64,000 bases of DNA from Schlesneria sphaerica (GTDB taxonomy: Bacteria; Planctomycetota; Planctomycetia; Planctomycetales; Planctomycetaceae), in NCBI RefSeq assembly GCF_044336245.1, contig NZ_CP172346.1, forward strand, positions 4,216,001 through 4,280,000. Direction: 5' to 3'. Both the position numbers and the translations under genes were made by a program. Under the pieces are notes generated by a model, which made no database searches, was not told the origin of the DNA, and saw only the letters and a program-made list of their open reading frames with translations. Below, one piece after another: positions 54,939 through 63,266 of the stretch (position 1 is the first letter of the stretch; every line of letters begins with the position of its first letter).

Positions 54939-56333
54939 CTATTGACGTGCCCCTGCGGGGTTGACCCGGGTGGTCTTCACCTTCCCGGCAGCAGGGCTTT
55001 CTTCCCGGATATCCAGATCGAAATCCGCCTTTTCAAGATTAAACTTTTTGAAGGTCTTCTCTGGTTTCACGACCTGGACTGACTTGTCCCAAGGCTTGGG
55101 TGGAACTCGAAACGAGAAATTATTCTCGACCTCAATCCCACGCTCGAACAGGTTGTAAGTCGGCGCGATATTGTTCTTCACAAGGACGTTCTTTGGTTCG
55201 GAGGCGCCTTCGGTGGCCCGGCGGGAGAACACGCCGATCCAGCACGGAGCCCGCGAGGCGTCTCCCTGGTAGATGACAGTGTTGTTCTCAATCACGCAGT
55301 CGTGCACGCCGTAGAGACCGACCCCGTGGAAGGCGGTGACCAGGATGAAGTTGTTCGAAACCTTCACGTTCTCGAACTGACCGTCGAAGATCACAATTCC
55401 CTGGAAGACCGCTTCGCTGATCGGCGGGACCGCCTCATATTTGCCGGTCGAGAAGGCCACGTAGTTACTGTCGATCACGACGTTCGACAGAGGTTCTTTC
55501 TTGAAATTCCAACCCTGCATCCCGTCGTGGTGGAACTCGTTGGACTTCAGGTCGTAAAGATCGGTGATTCGATTGCGGGTGATCTTGAGATTGCTGGCGG
55601 TGTGCTCGATCCCATCGTTGATGAAGTACTCAAGGTGGTTGTTGTCGATCTCGATTTCATCCCCGTCGACGGCGATGCAGTTCTCGACACCAAAAACATG
55701 ATTCTCGGCGATCCTGAGATTGCGACCTTTCACCCAAAGGCCGTACCAGGGACACATCGTTTCCCACTCCTTATCCTTCCACTTCGTAGCATCTCCGGCT
55801 GTTCTGAACGAACATTTTTCAATCACAACATCCGACGCATCGGAGAGGCGGAAGATCATGAAGTACTTGACGAGTTCCCCATCGGTGCAGTGGAAAGCGA
55901 TGTTCCGGAAAGTCCAGTTCTTGATACCCGCTCCACCCAGAAACTGGGTGACGACGGGCTTGTGCCCTTCGTCTGCTTCGACGGTGATCATCGACGTTGC
56001 CGTATAGTCAGCACCCTGGATCGCGATTCGGCCATGATTTCCCGTTCTCAGCCGGATGGTGTCACCCGCGTGGATTTTTCCTTTGGACGGGTTCGATCCG
56101 TTGATCAGGCGGGCATTCACCACGCTTTCCCAAGTGCCCCAGGGGTTCTCTTTGGAGCCATCCCCTTTTTTGAGGTCTCTGGCGTTCACAGGGGTGCTCC
56201 CTTTTTCGGGGTCCAGGTACCAGACTTTACCCCTGCCGGAGGATGGCTTGGCTGTGGCAGTTGAAGGAGCGTCATCAGCAAATGCCAATGTTGAAGCGAG
56301 CAGGATTCCGCAAATCAGGACCACTGGCTGCAT
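54939..56333 (-). CDS. Exported right-handed beta-helix (pectate-lyase-like) protein
   Basis: 464 residues from the ATG at 56333, the start that gives a signal peptide QPVVLICGILLASTLAFA; the frame is open far upstream. After a GKVWYLDPEKGS start come beta-helix rungs with an Asn/Asp ladder (DVVIEKCSFRTAGDA, NLRIAENHVFGVENCIAVDGDEIEIDNNHLEYF, read in part; VVIDSNYVAFS; VKVSNNFILV; CVIENNTVIYQG). Unlike the 853-residue neighbour it has a signal peptide, so it is a secreted carbohydrate-binding or lyase protein and may be cargo rather than virion. It has its own 480-base upstream region. Confidence 0.78.
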   Translation of the reverse strand: MQPVVLICGILLASTLAFADDAPSTATAKPSSGRGKVWYLDPEKGSTPVNARDLKKGDGSKENPWGTWESVVNARLINGSNPSKGKIHAGDTIRLRTGNHGRIAIQGADYTATSMITVEADEGHKPVVTQFLGGAGIKNWTFRNIAFHCTDGELVKYFMIFRLSDASDVVIEKCSFRTAGDATKWKDKEWETMCPWYGLWVKGRNLRIAENHVFGVENCIAVDGDEIEIDNNHLEYFINDGIEHTASNLKITRNRITDLYDLKSNEFHHDGMQGWNFKKEPLSNVVIDSNYVAFSTGKYEAVPPISEAVFQGIVIFDGQFENVKVSNNFILVTAFHGVGLYGVHDCVIENNTVIYQGDASRAPCWIGVFSRRATEGASEPKNVLVKNNIAPTYNLFERGIEVENNFSFRVPPKPWDKSVQVVKPEKTFKKFNLEKADFDLDIREESPAAGKVKTTRVNPAGARQ

Positions 56334-56815
56334 ATTTTCCCTTCCGATACTCAATCGGTGCTGAGTAGGTCGTACTGTTCTTCGTGGTCGCGTTCTCATT
56401 CCGACTTTTCCAGGCAGGATGGTGATTTGAACGCTGATCGTCCCTCTGTGTCGCAAAATGCCACTATGATGCGATATTCCGGTTGAGAAAAGTCTTCCTC
56501 GATCATTTGTGATGAATTCATTGTCAGGCGAGGGTGGCTTGTATCGATTACGCATGGAATCGTCTTGCCGTCGCCTCAGCGGCCGCTCGCTTTTCTGGCG
56601 GACGACACATCGCACGGACAACTGAGCGTCGACTTGCGTTGCAGTTGTTGTGGATGAAATTGCTTCAGATGGTGAAGCAAAGTTGATCGCTTCAGCGGGC
56701 GAAATGCTTACGCAGTCTGTTGTATTCGATCGCAATTTCCCACAGGAGTTTCGTTGCCTCGGAGGCTTGATTCTTGAACCCGTTTGCTGGGGAAGGTGCG
56801 TTCGGCACCTCGTTG
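56334..56815. other. Upstream region of the exported beta-helix gene
   Basis: About 480 bases without a credible gene; frames here lack family motifs. It separates the secreted beta-helix gene from the phage-like small genes and probably contains a promoter, which is unusual in an otherwise compact one-direction block. Confidence 0.4.
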
Positions 56816-57163
56816 TTACTTCGGATTCATCACCGCTTTGTGAACGTCCTTGATTCGATCTGCCATCTCTTCGTCCCGGCGTTCCTGCCGATCCAGGATT
56901 TGACTGATTCGTGTCTGCTGCGTGGCCAGCTCGTGTCCGTTAATGGCCTGTTGTTCCTGTGTCGATTTTACTGCTTCCATAAATCGGAAATGGGCATTAA
57001 TCGCTTCGTCGATCTTGGGCTGAAACCAGTCCGAGAACCGCCAGATGAACAGACCGACAAGAATCAGGAGCAGCGTGGGCCACCCGTGCTTTTCCAGGCG
57101 TCGTTCCCAAGGACTGAAGTAATCGACCGTGATGGGCTGACGGGATTGGCTTGGTTCTGACAT
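56816..57163 (-). CDS. Small membrane protein with coiled coil, holin/XhlA-like
   Basis: 115 residues. Polar N-terminus, one TM helix (about 28-43: WPTLLLILVGLFIWRF), then an amphipathic helical region (KIDEAINAHFRFMEAVKSTQEQQAINGHELATQQTRIS, read in part) ending in a charged coiled coil ERRDEEMADRIKDVHKAV. The shape resembles phage holin-associated or hemolysin XhlA-like proteins, but the orientation of the TM helix differs from XhlA, where it is C-terminal. AGGAAG precedes the ATG. Confidence 0.5.
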   Translation of the reverse strand: MSEPSQSRQPITVDYFSPWERRLEKHGWPTLLLILVGLFIWRFSDWFQPKIDEAINAHFRFMEAVKSTQEQQAINGHELATQQTRISQILDRQERRDEEMADRIKDVHKAVMNPK

Positions 57164-57218
57164 CTGTCTTCCTGTCGTTTGGCGAAGGCTGATCTAACAT
57201 TTCGTAGCGAGTCAAAAG

Positions 57219-57266
57219 GCGCCGCGACTGTGGGCCGTGGAGCATCTTCTCTCCCAGTCGCGGCGC
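57219..57266 (-). terminator. Intrinsic terminator, minus strand
   Basis: GCGCCGCGACTG (57219-57230) and CAGTCGCGGCGC (57255-57266) form a perfect 12-base stem. On the minus strand the stem is followed by CTTTTGACTC. It lies 25 bases after the stop of the 81-residue gene, so it would end or attenuate transcription coming from the right part of the island. Confidence 0.72.
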
Positions 57267-57291
57267 GGTTCCATTTCAGCGAAGATCGGGA

Positions 57292-57537
57292 TCAAGCGAT
57301 CTTGAGAAGTGTCCGGACGACCTCAAGAACGTCCTGGGCTTGGGCATTCGCCTCCTGATGTGCGGTCAGTTGTTCGCTGACGGCAAACTCAAGATTGGAT
57401 TGTGCCTCGACGAGTTCCTGTTCTGCCTCGGATACGGCAACGTCTGCCGCCTCAGCCAGAGCCAGGGCCTCTTGTGCTTCTTTGAACTGAATTGCCAGTT
57501 CTTCCGGGACCTCCAGTGTCATCGTCTCTTCCGCCAT
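57292..57537 (-). CDS. Small acidic coiled-coil protein
   Basis: 81 residues from the ATG at 57537, which has an excellent AAAGGAG upstream; an in-frame ATG at 57609 with GGGGGGAAG upstream would add 24 residues. Almost entirely helical and Glu/Ala-rich (VPEELAIQFKEAQEALALAEAADVAVSEAEQELVEAQS, read in part), so it likely forms a coiled coil, as do phage scaffolding, tail-chaperone or spanin-like proteins. Function not assignable. The next element is a strong terminator. Confidence 0.55.
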   Translation of the reverse strand: MAEETMTLEVPEELAIQFKEAQEALALAEAADVAVSEAEQELVEAQSNLEFAVSEQLTAHQEANAQAQDVLEVVRTLLKIA

Positions 57538-57773
57538 CTTGTCTCCTTTCTCAAAAACCACACTACGACCGACTGCCAACTGCGACAGCCACCTCCAAAG
57601 CCTCGTCATTGCTTCCCCCCTTTCCGTGTTGGAACTGAGTTCCCGAAGCGAAGGGCTCCGAAAATTCAGCCGGAAACGAATCTCCGGCTCGGTATAAGCC
57701 TCCCTGCCTGTGGGCATTCCATGCTTGATCATGCGAGCATGATTCATGCGGGACCGCTTAACCGGTTGTTTTG

Positions 57774-59021
57774 TTACTTCAGACTGAAAGTCCGTTCCTT
57801 GATCAGCCGCGAGCCACCGAACACGACCCGCACTTGCTTGTCTTCCACGATCTCGACCCGATCGACTCGCAACTGGAACGTGAACAACGCGACCAGCTTC
57901 ACCGAGGGGCATTGCTGGAAGTCGATCGCCAGCGTGTCACCGGTCAGAGCTGCTGTTGCTGAGACGTTGCCGCCGAGCTGCAGATCCGCACTCGGGTTGA
58001 GCAGGCTCCACAGACCACGGACCACGGACACGATCGTCAGGACTGCCCCCGGCCCGATCTGACTGGGACCAGTTGTTAAGGATTGCTTGGCAGCTGGATT
58101 GAACGCCTGCCCCAGTCCCTTCAGCGTCAGCGGGTCTGCGTCGATCGTGATATCGTCGCCGTCCACGCGGTAGCCGAAGCCGATCGCATCTACGGGAAGG
58201 CCGACAGCCCCTTTTGCGGACAGGTCCATGTGCCCATATTTCCCGAACACTGCGACGGGGGACCAATCCGCTTTCGCGAGCAACGGGAACGACTGAGCAC
58301 CCGACCGGTCCCACCGCATTTCGGCTTTGACACCCTCGCCGATGTTCGCTCGCCACCAGGCCAAGACAGCCCGAACGTGATCCTTCGCGTGGATCGCCCC
58401 GGCTGATCCGCTCACCGCCGCCACCGCTTGTGACGCTTCACCCGAATGCTTTTCGAGGATGGCTTCAAGTTCGCCAAGGGATGCGGGGATGAAGTATCGT
58501 CCGCCCTGGGTGGGCATGGAATATCCGCCGACGCCGTTGAACCGGATCGCCGGATAGATCGCTTCTCCACGTTCGGGAACAGGATCGCGGGACCATAAAA
58601 GCCGCACCTGGGCGTTTCCGTTGCCCCAGTCTCGTTTGAGCGTATTGCAACGAGCACACCAGCCGTCCCCGTTGCGAGACTCCGCGGTGTAGATCGTGGC
58701 GGTGAGTCCCTCGACGTTCGTCGTGATCGGCGTCAGGCCCGCTGCGTACTCGATGCGAGGCTCTGAACTCTCCGGAGCTTCCGGAATGTTGCCCGCCTTG
58801 CTCCCGTCGTAGTCGTTCTCGCCCTCAGGGAACTGGTTCTGAGCACACCAGACAGCCGCTTCGGCGATGGCGACTCGCTCTTTCGGACCTGCGTAGCAGA
58901 ACGCGGCCAGCGACAGCAGGATGATCACAACGATCAGAACCAGCTTCACGGAAGCGTGCTTTTCCTTCTCAGCATCGTCGTCGTCGAATGGGTCGCGTCC
59001 GTATTGGTAGTCGTAATTCAT
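57774..59021 (-). CDS. Membrane-anchored protein of unknown function in the phage island
   Basis: 415 residues. Acidic, Tyr/Asp-rich N-terminus (NYDYQYGRDPFDDDDAEKE), one TM helix (about 25-43: VKLVLIVVIILLSLAAFCYAG), then a soluble domain. Residues 115-135 hold WCARCNTLKRDWG, a C-x-x-C that recalls thioredoxin-like proteins, but the surrounding fold is not clearly thioredoxin. The middle has GGYSMPTQGGRYFIPASLGELEAIL, and the C-terminal 150 residues are beta-rich (VGLPVDAIGFGYRVDGDDITID, read in part; VRVVFGGSRL). ATG overlaps the stop of the preceding small gene (ATGA). I do not recognise the family. Confidence 0.6.
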   Translation of the reverse strand: MNYDYQYGRDPFDDDDAEKEKHASVKLVLIVVIILLSLAAFCYAGPKERVAIAEAAVWCAQNQFPEGENDYDGSKAGNIPEAPESSEPRIEYAAGLTPITTNVEGLTATIYTAESRNGDGWCARCNTLKRDWGNGNAQVRLLWSRDPVPERGEAIYPAIRFNGVGGYSMPTQGGRYFIPASLGELEAILEKHSGEASQAVAAVSGSAGAIHAKDHVRAVLAWWRANIGEGVKAEMRWDRSGAQSFPLLAKADWSPVAVFGKYGHMDLSAKGAVGLPVDAIGFGYRVDGDDITIDADPLTLKGLGQAFNPAAKQSLTTGPSQIGPGAVLTIVSVVRGLWSLLNPSADLQLGGNVSATAALTGDTLAIDFQQCPSVKLVALFTFQLRVDRVEIVEDKQVRVVFGGSRLIKERTFSLK

Positions 59022-59221
59022 TGTGTTCTCGCCTCCTCTTCGGAAATGCCGACGTTCTTCAGCACCTCAGCGATTGCGTATCTGTCGAGTTCTCGTTCGA
59101 TCCGATCCTTAATTTGCTGGACTGCTTCTTCGTGCGACCACTCTTCCCGCACAGGGACTGAAATGGATGTCGCAATGTCCCATCCATCCTTCTGTATCCT
59201 GACCGTGATGTACGACGGCAT
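59018..59221 (-). CDS. Small helical protein of unknown function
   Basis: 67 residues. A beta start (SYITVRIQKDGWDIATSISVPV) is followed by an amphipathic helix (SHEEAVQQIKDRIERELDRYAIAEVL, read in part). It is 3 bases from the cysteine-peptidase-like gene and overlaps the next gene by 4, so it is embedded in a coupled block. No family recognised. Confidence 0.5.
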   Translation of the reverse strand: MPSYITVRIQKDGWDIATSISVPVREEWSHEEAVQQIKDRIERELDRYAIAEVLKNVGISEEEARTQ

Positions 59222-59224
59222 GCT

Positions 59225-60175
59225 TCACCTAAACGAGGATGGACTTGGAATATCGCACGAAATCAACTCAACCTGCCGACCGATCCCTTCCAGGACCCCC
59301 TTGCGGACCGCGTACGAACCCGGCCGCAACTTCACGGGACCGCTGACCGTCTGCACCGCAACCGGGTACTTGCACGCCTCGCCCCAGGACTGCTGCATGA
59401 TGAACGCGGTCTCGCCGCTGGGCAGAACAACGATCCCGCAGCATTCGGTACAGTGGCCGCCGTTGTCATCCGGTTCACAGCAGCCGAATCGATCGATCCG
59501 CGTCCCCTTGAAGATCTGAGGCAGACAGACATGCCCCCAGTTCTTCGCCGCAATGGGATCCTCGTAGTCGGTCCAGGTCATGGACCGATGGCATTCGATC
59601 TTGTGGAACGCCGCCGCCGCGATCAGCACTTCGGGAACACCGATGTTATTCCACTGAATCGCCAGATCCTCGCGTGGCTGACTCAGGTCGATCCCCGCAG
59701 CGGTGTAGTTCGCCCGGCGAATCACTCCCTTGGTTGCGAAGAACTCTGCGGCCTCGACTCCCGTCATCCCATCCGGGCAGTTCCCACACTTGCAGCCCCA
59801 GGCGTGAGTTTTCGACCAGCCGTTCTTGTTCCGGCACCATCCGTACATGATTTCACCGGCGATCTGCGTATAGACCCCGATGAAAGCCTTGTCGGCCAGC
59901 CGCGAGATCTGCACATCCTCGATGGCCCGCTCGCTTCCCTGTTGAACGCACGTCCCGCGAGCTTGGTGATTCGACTTCCGCCAGGCACCGTTCAGCGTCA
60001 GCTCATCATCCTGAGCCAGAACGCGAGTCACCCCGCGAGACTTCTGTCGCTCCCAGAATCCCCGCATCTGAGGACGGTCAGCGTCGTATGAGAGCGTGTA
60101 ACCAGCCTTCTCAAGCCGCTCCGTCGCCGCTGCGATACGCTCTTCGTCGTAAACCCAGCCGAAGTTGGTGGTCAT
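59225..60175 (-). CDS. Papain-like cysteine peptidase candidate (phage island)
   Basis: 316 residues from the ATG at 60175, which overlaps the upstream stop (ATGA). The order of three motifs fits a C1A papain fold: a Cys76 in QARGTCVQQGSERAIED, a His241 in NGGHCTECCGIVV, and AFIMQQSWGEACKYP, where papains have the catalytic Asn followed by SWG; here the Asn position is Gln261/262. The distance from His to the SWG motif (about 20) is as in papains. Many other Cys (C114, C128, C130, C133, C232, C233) suggest disulfides or a metal site. No signal peptide. It could cleave a virion protein or peptidoglycan peptide bonds. The family call is an inference from motifs. Confidence 0.5.
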   Translation of the reverse strand: MTTNFGWVYDEERIAAATERLEKAGYTLSYDADRPQMRGFWERQKSRGVTRVLAQDDELTLNGAWRKSNHQARGTCVQQGSERAIEDVQISRLADKAFIGVYTQIAGEIMYGWCRNKNGWSKTHAWGCKCGNCPDGMTGVEAAEFFATKGVIRRANYTAAGIDLSQPREDLAIQWNNIGVPEVLIAAAAFHKIECHRSMTWTDYEDPIAAKNWGHVCLPQIFKGTRIDRFGCCEPDDNGGHCTECCGIVVLPSGETAFIMQQSWGEACKYPVAVQTVSGPVKLRPGSYAVRKGVLEGIGRQVELISCDIPSPSSFR

Positions 60176-60486
60176 TTCAGCCCCCGAATCTTCTCCGCGT
60201 CGGCCTTGGTCAACTCCACTTCCTTCGAGCAATCCACGACAGCTTTCACCGCCGCAACCTGCTCATCGGTGATCTGCTGCCGCGTCCGCAGATGCCGCAG
60301 CATGAGTTCCAACTGAGTCGTGTTGTGCGGGTACGTGTCCGGATCGTCGATGCAGTCCGCCAAGACCGTGAAGATTGTCTCGACGACGGCTGGTTGGACC
60401 GGGACCGGCTCGTGTGGTTGGGGATACGTCGTGAAGGGGCCGCAACCAGGCAACGAAAGTAAAAGCGATATGGCGATCGTGCGCAT
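60172..60486 (-). CDS. Small lipoprotein in the phage island
   Basis: 104 residues with a signal peptide and lipobox LSLPGC (TIAISLLLSLPGC), then a Pro-rich linker and a helical C-terminal part (LRTRQQITDEQVAAVKAVVD, read in part). AGGAGG lies 6 bases upstream of the ATG. Such small lipoproteins occur in phages as o-spanin or superinfection-exclusion proteins; with a TM coiled-coil gene nearby a spanin-like pair is possible. The C-terminus overlaps the start of the papain-like gene. Confidence 0.6.
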   Translation of the reverse strand: MRTIAISLLLSLPGCGPFTTYPQPHEPVPVQPAVVETIFTVLADCIDDPDTYPHNTTQLELMLRHLRTRQQITDEQVAAVKAVVDCSKEVELTKADAEKIRGLK

Positions 60487-60542
60487 CCTGTCCTCCTTTC
60501 AGACTGTCGTGGTGCAAACTGAGAGTGCTGATCGGTGTCGGA

Positions 60543-61013
60543 TTACGCCTGGGCTTCTTCCACAGACTCCGTATGTCCGGTGTATCGCAGGATGACGACG
60601 CCGTTCTCGTATGTGGCCGTGCACCCATGGATAAGGCTGGTCGCGTCGACAAACGCGAAGAAGAACCGCCGCTGGGCGGCGCGATTGGTTTTGTCTTTCA
60701 TCAGGGCGGCGAAAGCAGAAGTCAGCTCCACAATTTCCGTCGCGAACTCATCCGCCTGATTCTGGCTGAGAGACCCTCCGAGGCTTCGCGTGAGCACCGA
60801 AAGGATGGCGGCGACGATTCCCGCCAGGGTGAAGCCACCTGTACCGAGTGCGGAGAAAAGAAGTGCGAGCCAGCCCGAGGAGGTTACCTGCACTCCGTCG
60901 GGGCCCGCTCCCCTGGCCACCAGCGGGACAACGGTGGCGTTGCAGGTGAGGACAAGAATGATTGCACAGCCGATCGCGGCGGCAATCAGGTAGGACGCGG
61001 TTCGATAATGCAT
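60543..61013 (-). CDS. Small membrane protein, first gene of the phage island
   Basis: 156 residues. TM helix 1 (about 7-32: SYLIAAAIGCAIILVLTCNATVVPLV) and TM helix 2 (about 47-72: GWLALLFSALGTGGFTLAGIVAAILSVL) are followed by a soluble domain (ALMKDKTNRAAQRRFFFAFVDA). The two-TM layout resembles a holin, though the soluble tail is long. GGAG precedes the ATG. It is the rightmost gene of the minus-strand block. Confidence 0.55.
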   Translation of the reverse strand: MHYRTASYLIAAAIGCAIILVLTCNATVVPLVARGAGPDGVQVTSSGWLALLFSALGTGGFTLAGIVAAILSVLTRSLGGSLSQNQADEFATEIVELTSAFAALMKDKTNRAAQRRFFFAFVDATSLIHGCTATYENGVVILRYTGHTESVEEAQA

Positions 61014-61475
61014 GATGGTCCACTCCAGAAAACGGAAAAACCGCTGAGATTGACCACGAACCTGCTTTGTCAGCGTGGTGCGTGATTAACCCTCCAGCGG
61101 TGATTCGATCTGATGACCGGAGTGGCGACGTGAGAGATTATGTCGCGGCGTGAAAAAATGTCAATAGAAAAGATAAGAAAAATTGTCGCAAACGTGTTGG
61201 GAGGTGCTGGGCGACTAAGGCGGTTGTTTAGTCGTGGCCTCTGTTGCTGCACCTCTCGCGGTCTTATTAAGGGGTGTCCGGGACTAGGGGGGGGAGGGCG
61301 AGGTCGTTACATTCGCTCGCAGATGGCAAGCATGGAACCAGTATTGCCCCTTCTGAGGACGTGAGAAGAGCCCGGGGTGTTGAGTCTTGATCGCGACTCA
61401 ACACCCCGGGCCCGGAATCAGGCGTTCAACCCATCAGCCTCAGGTCGTCACCTGGAGATGACGACGGCGGAAAGT
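61014..61475. other. Right flank of the phage-derived island
   Basis: About 460 bases without a credible gene. An AT-rich patch at 61147-61190 is the best place for the island's promoter. The perfect hairpin at 61370-61411 lies here. No tRNA, integrase or direct repeat shared with the left flank was seen. Confidence 0.4.
61370..61411 (-). terminator. Perfect 16-base-arm hairpin
   Basis: GCCCGGGGTGTTGAGT (61370-61385) and ACTCAACACCCCGGGC (61396-61411) are exact inverted copies around a 10-base loop CTTGATCGCG. On the minus strand, TCTTCTCAC follows. It lies 65 bases past the stop of the large TPR-like gene and so is best explained as its terminator. Confidence 0.6.
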
Positions 61476-63266
61476 TCATCGACCGTCGGTATCGTCGCTA
61501 ATGGGATCTTCGATCGTTTTGAAGGGAGGTCTGGTCGGTGTCTGTCCGCGGAGAGGTCGCGCATCGACATCGGGCAGTAACGCGACAGAGTTCAGCGACA
61601 TTCGGAAGTCGTTCTGTTCCAAAGCGGTGATTCGATAGACGGGATGTCGGCGTGCGACAAGGGAAATATTGGACTCTGAGGCTCGATAGGGATCCCCCTG
61701 CGAGTTTAAAACGATCTTCACCGGAGCGGCATCGGGATATTTCACAATCAGGGCGACGGGTTGATTGTCACGACCGGCCGTTGAAACGGTCCCCATCTCG
61801 ACGATGCCATCGAAACTTAACAAGAGTGAGTCTTGCGCTGAGGTCAGGCGTGGATTCGCGAAGAGTTTATCTCCCCACTGCAGCGAAACGGCGGCGTTCT
61901 GGAGATGCCAAGTGGGGCTGACAGCCACGACGAAGTCGTCCCGGCCAATGTTGAGTCGCGGTGTCCCCTGCAGAGATGTGGTTAACTGATCGATGACGGT
62001 TTCTGGAACATTGCCCGGCCCCAGCTTCGCGGCGCACAGCAATAATTGTTGTGCCGGGATGTCTTTGACCCAATCCGGATCCTGGAGCTGCGAGGCAAGC
62101 TTCGCCTTGTTGTCAGACGAGTAGTACAACCCCAGCAGTGCAACACGGCTCTGGGTTTTCTCAAGGTTGACGTCAAGGTTCCTGAGAATGGCATCTTCCG
62201 CATCGTCAAACCGGCCCGATCGCTGCAGGACATTGGCGCAGATCAGGTTGGCTTCCCATGCTTCGGCTGAATAGCTCATGGCTTTCTGAGCGGTTTCGAC
62301 TGCAGATGGCTGGCTCAGAAAAGCCTGAATGATGGACCGGTTTGCCAGTCCGGCCGCCAGCATTTCATCTTTTCGGAAGTGCCCGTCTCCGATTGCGACG
62401 AGCTTCTCATAGGTCTCATTGGCAGCGAAAAGTTGTCCCATCGATTGCTGGGTTCTTGCGACGTAATACCAGTAGGGAGGATAGCATTCCATGAAGCCTT
62501 CCATCCGTTTCAGAATGCGCAGACGCACACTCGGATCCGTCTCGCGCTGGGCTTGCTCAAGCTTTTCCAGATCATCACTGCGGATCAGCCAGCGGTCGGG
62601 AATTTTTTTGGCACGGGCCATTTTCCACGATACATCGAGAAACTGGCTCGACTTGTCCACGACGAGGTTCATCTGCTTTTTATCGACTTGCCAGATGTCT
62701 AATTCGTGGCTTGCCGACTGGTTGCGATGGTCCCACCAACTGTTGGCACCCGTTCGGACGGCGGACACATACTGCGCAGTCGCGACCTGGGCCGCAATTT
62801 CAAAGGTGCTGATCCCCAGATCCCGCTGGAACGCCCGCGAGTACCGTTCGCGCAGCACGATCCGTTCACGATCGGCGAGTTGGATATTGGAGATCTCGTC
62901 GAGAACCGACGAGTAGAGCTTCAACACTTCTTCGTCGGCGATGCCATTCAGATCCAGGTGGTTAAGGATCTTCTCCTGTTCCTCAAGCAGTACGCGGACG
63001 GACGAATTCTTTCGAATGCGGTGCAGGGACGCGCGGCTGTAGTTGAGGGCTACGGCTGTCGATCGCCGCTGTGCATCGGTGATTGTCTCTTCTGCTTTTG
63101 CTGAGGTGACACACCCCAGCATCAGGCCCAGCAATGCGACAAGGTGAATTGAGATACGCGTGAAACTAACCTGCTCGACCCGGTTGCGTGTAACGCGAGA
63201 GAAAACGCTCTGGATGAAGTCGTGAGTCATAGGCGAAGTTGTGAGTAAGTGATTCTGGGTCGGCAT
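61476..63266 (-). CDS. Large TPR-like exported protein (possible lipoprotein)
   Basis: 596 residues from the ATG at 63266 (GAGGTGG upstream). After a 30-residue polar start comes a signal sequence (SIHLVALLGLMLGCVTSAKA) with a possible lipobox LMLGC. The rest is helical with TPR-like repeats (WYYVARTQQSMGQLFAANETYEKLVAIGD, WEANLICANVLQRSGRFDDAEDAI, read in part) and a C-terminal beta-rich domain (NQPVALIVKYPDAAPVKIVLN). I do not recognise a family with known function; probably a periplasmic scaffold. It is outside the phage island, same strand. Confidence 0.6.
   Translation of the reverse strand: MPTQNHLLTTSPMTHDFIQSVFSRVTRNRVEQVSFTRISIHLVALLGLMLGCVTSAKAEETITDAQRRSTAVALNYSRASLHRIRKNSSVRVLLEEQEKILNHLDLNGIADEEVLKLYSSVLDEISNIQLADRERIVLRERYSRAFQRDLGISTFEIAAQVATAQYVSAVRTGANSWWDHRNQSASHELDIWQVDKKQMNLVVDKSSQFLDVSWKMARAKKIPDRWLIRSDDLEKLEQAQRETDPSVRLRILKRMEGFMECYPPYWYYVARTQQSMGQLFAANETYEKLVAIGDGHFRKDEMLAAGLANRSIIQAFLSQPSAVETAQKAMSYSAEAWEANLICANVLQRSGRFDDAEDAILRNLDVNLEKTQSRVALLGLYYSSDNKAKLASQLQDPDWVKDIPAQQLLLCAAKLGPGNVPETVIDQLTTSLQGTPRLNIGRDDFVVAVSPTWHLQNAAVSLQWGDKLFANPRLTSAQDSLLLSFDGIVEMGTVSTAGRDNQPVALIVKYPDAAPVKIVLNSQGDPYRASESNISLVARRHPVYRITALEQNDFRMSLNSVALLPDVDARPLRGQTPTRPPFKTIEDPISDDTDGR

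Noticed and set aside
55302..56264. 320-residue open frame on the plus strand
   Set aside because: Antisense to the exported beta-helix gene; it lacks a ribosome site and family motifs.
57613..57912. N-terminal extension of the 81-residue coiled-coil protein
   Set aside because: The extra residues overlap the next gene and are Arg/Ser-rich; strong ribosome sites mark the inner starts.
46584..61475. attL/attR direct repeats bounding the phage island
   Set aside because: I compared the two flanks by eye and found no shared direct repeat of convincing length, and no tRNA gene or integrase.
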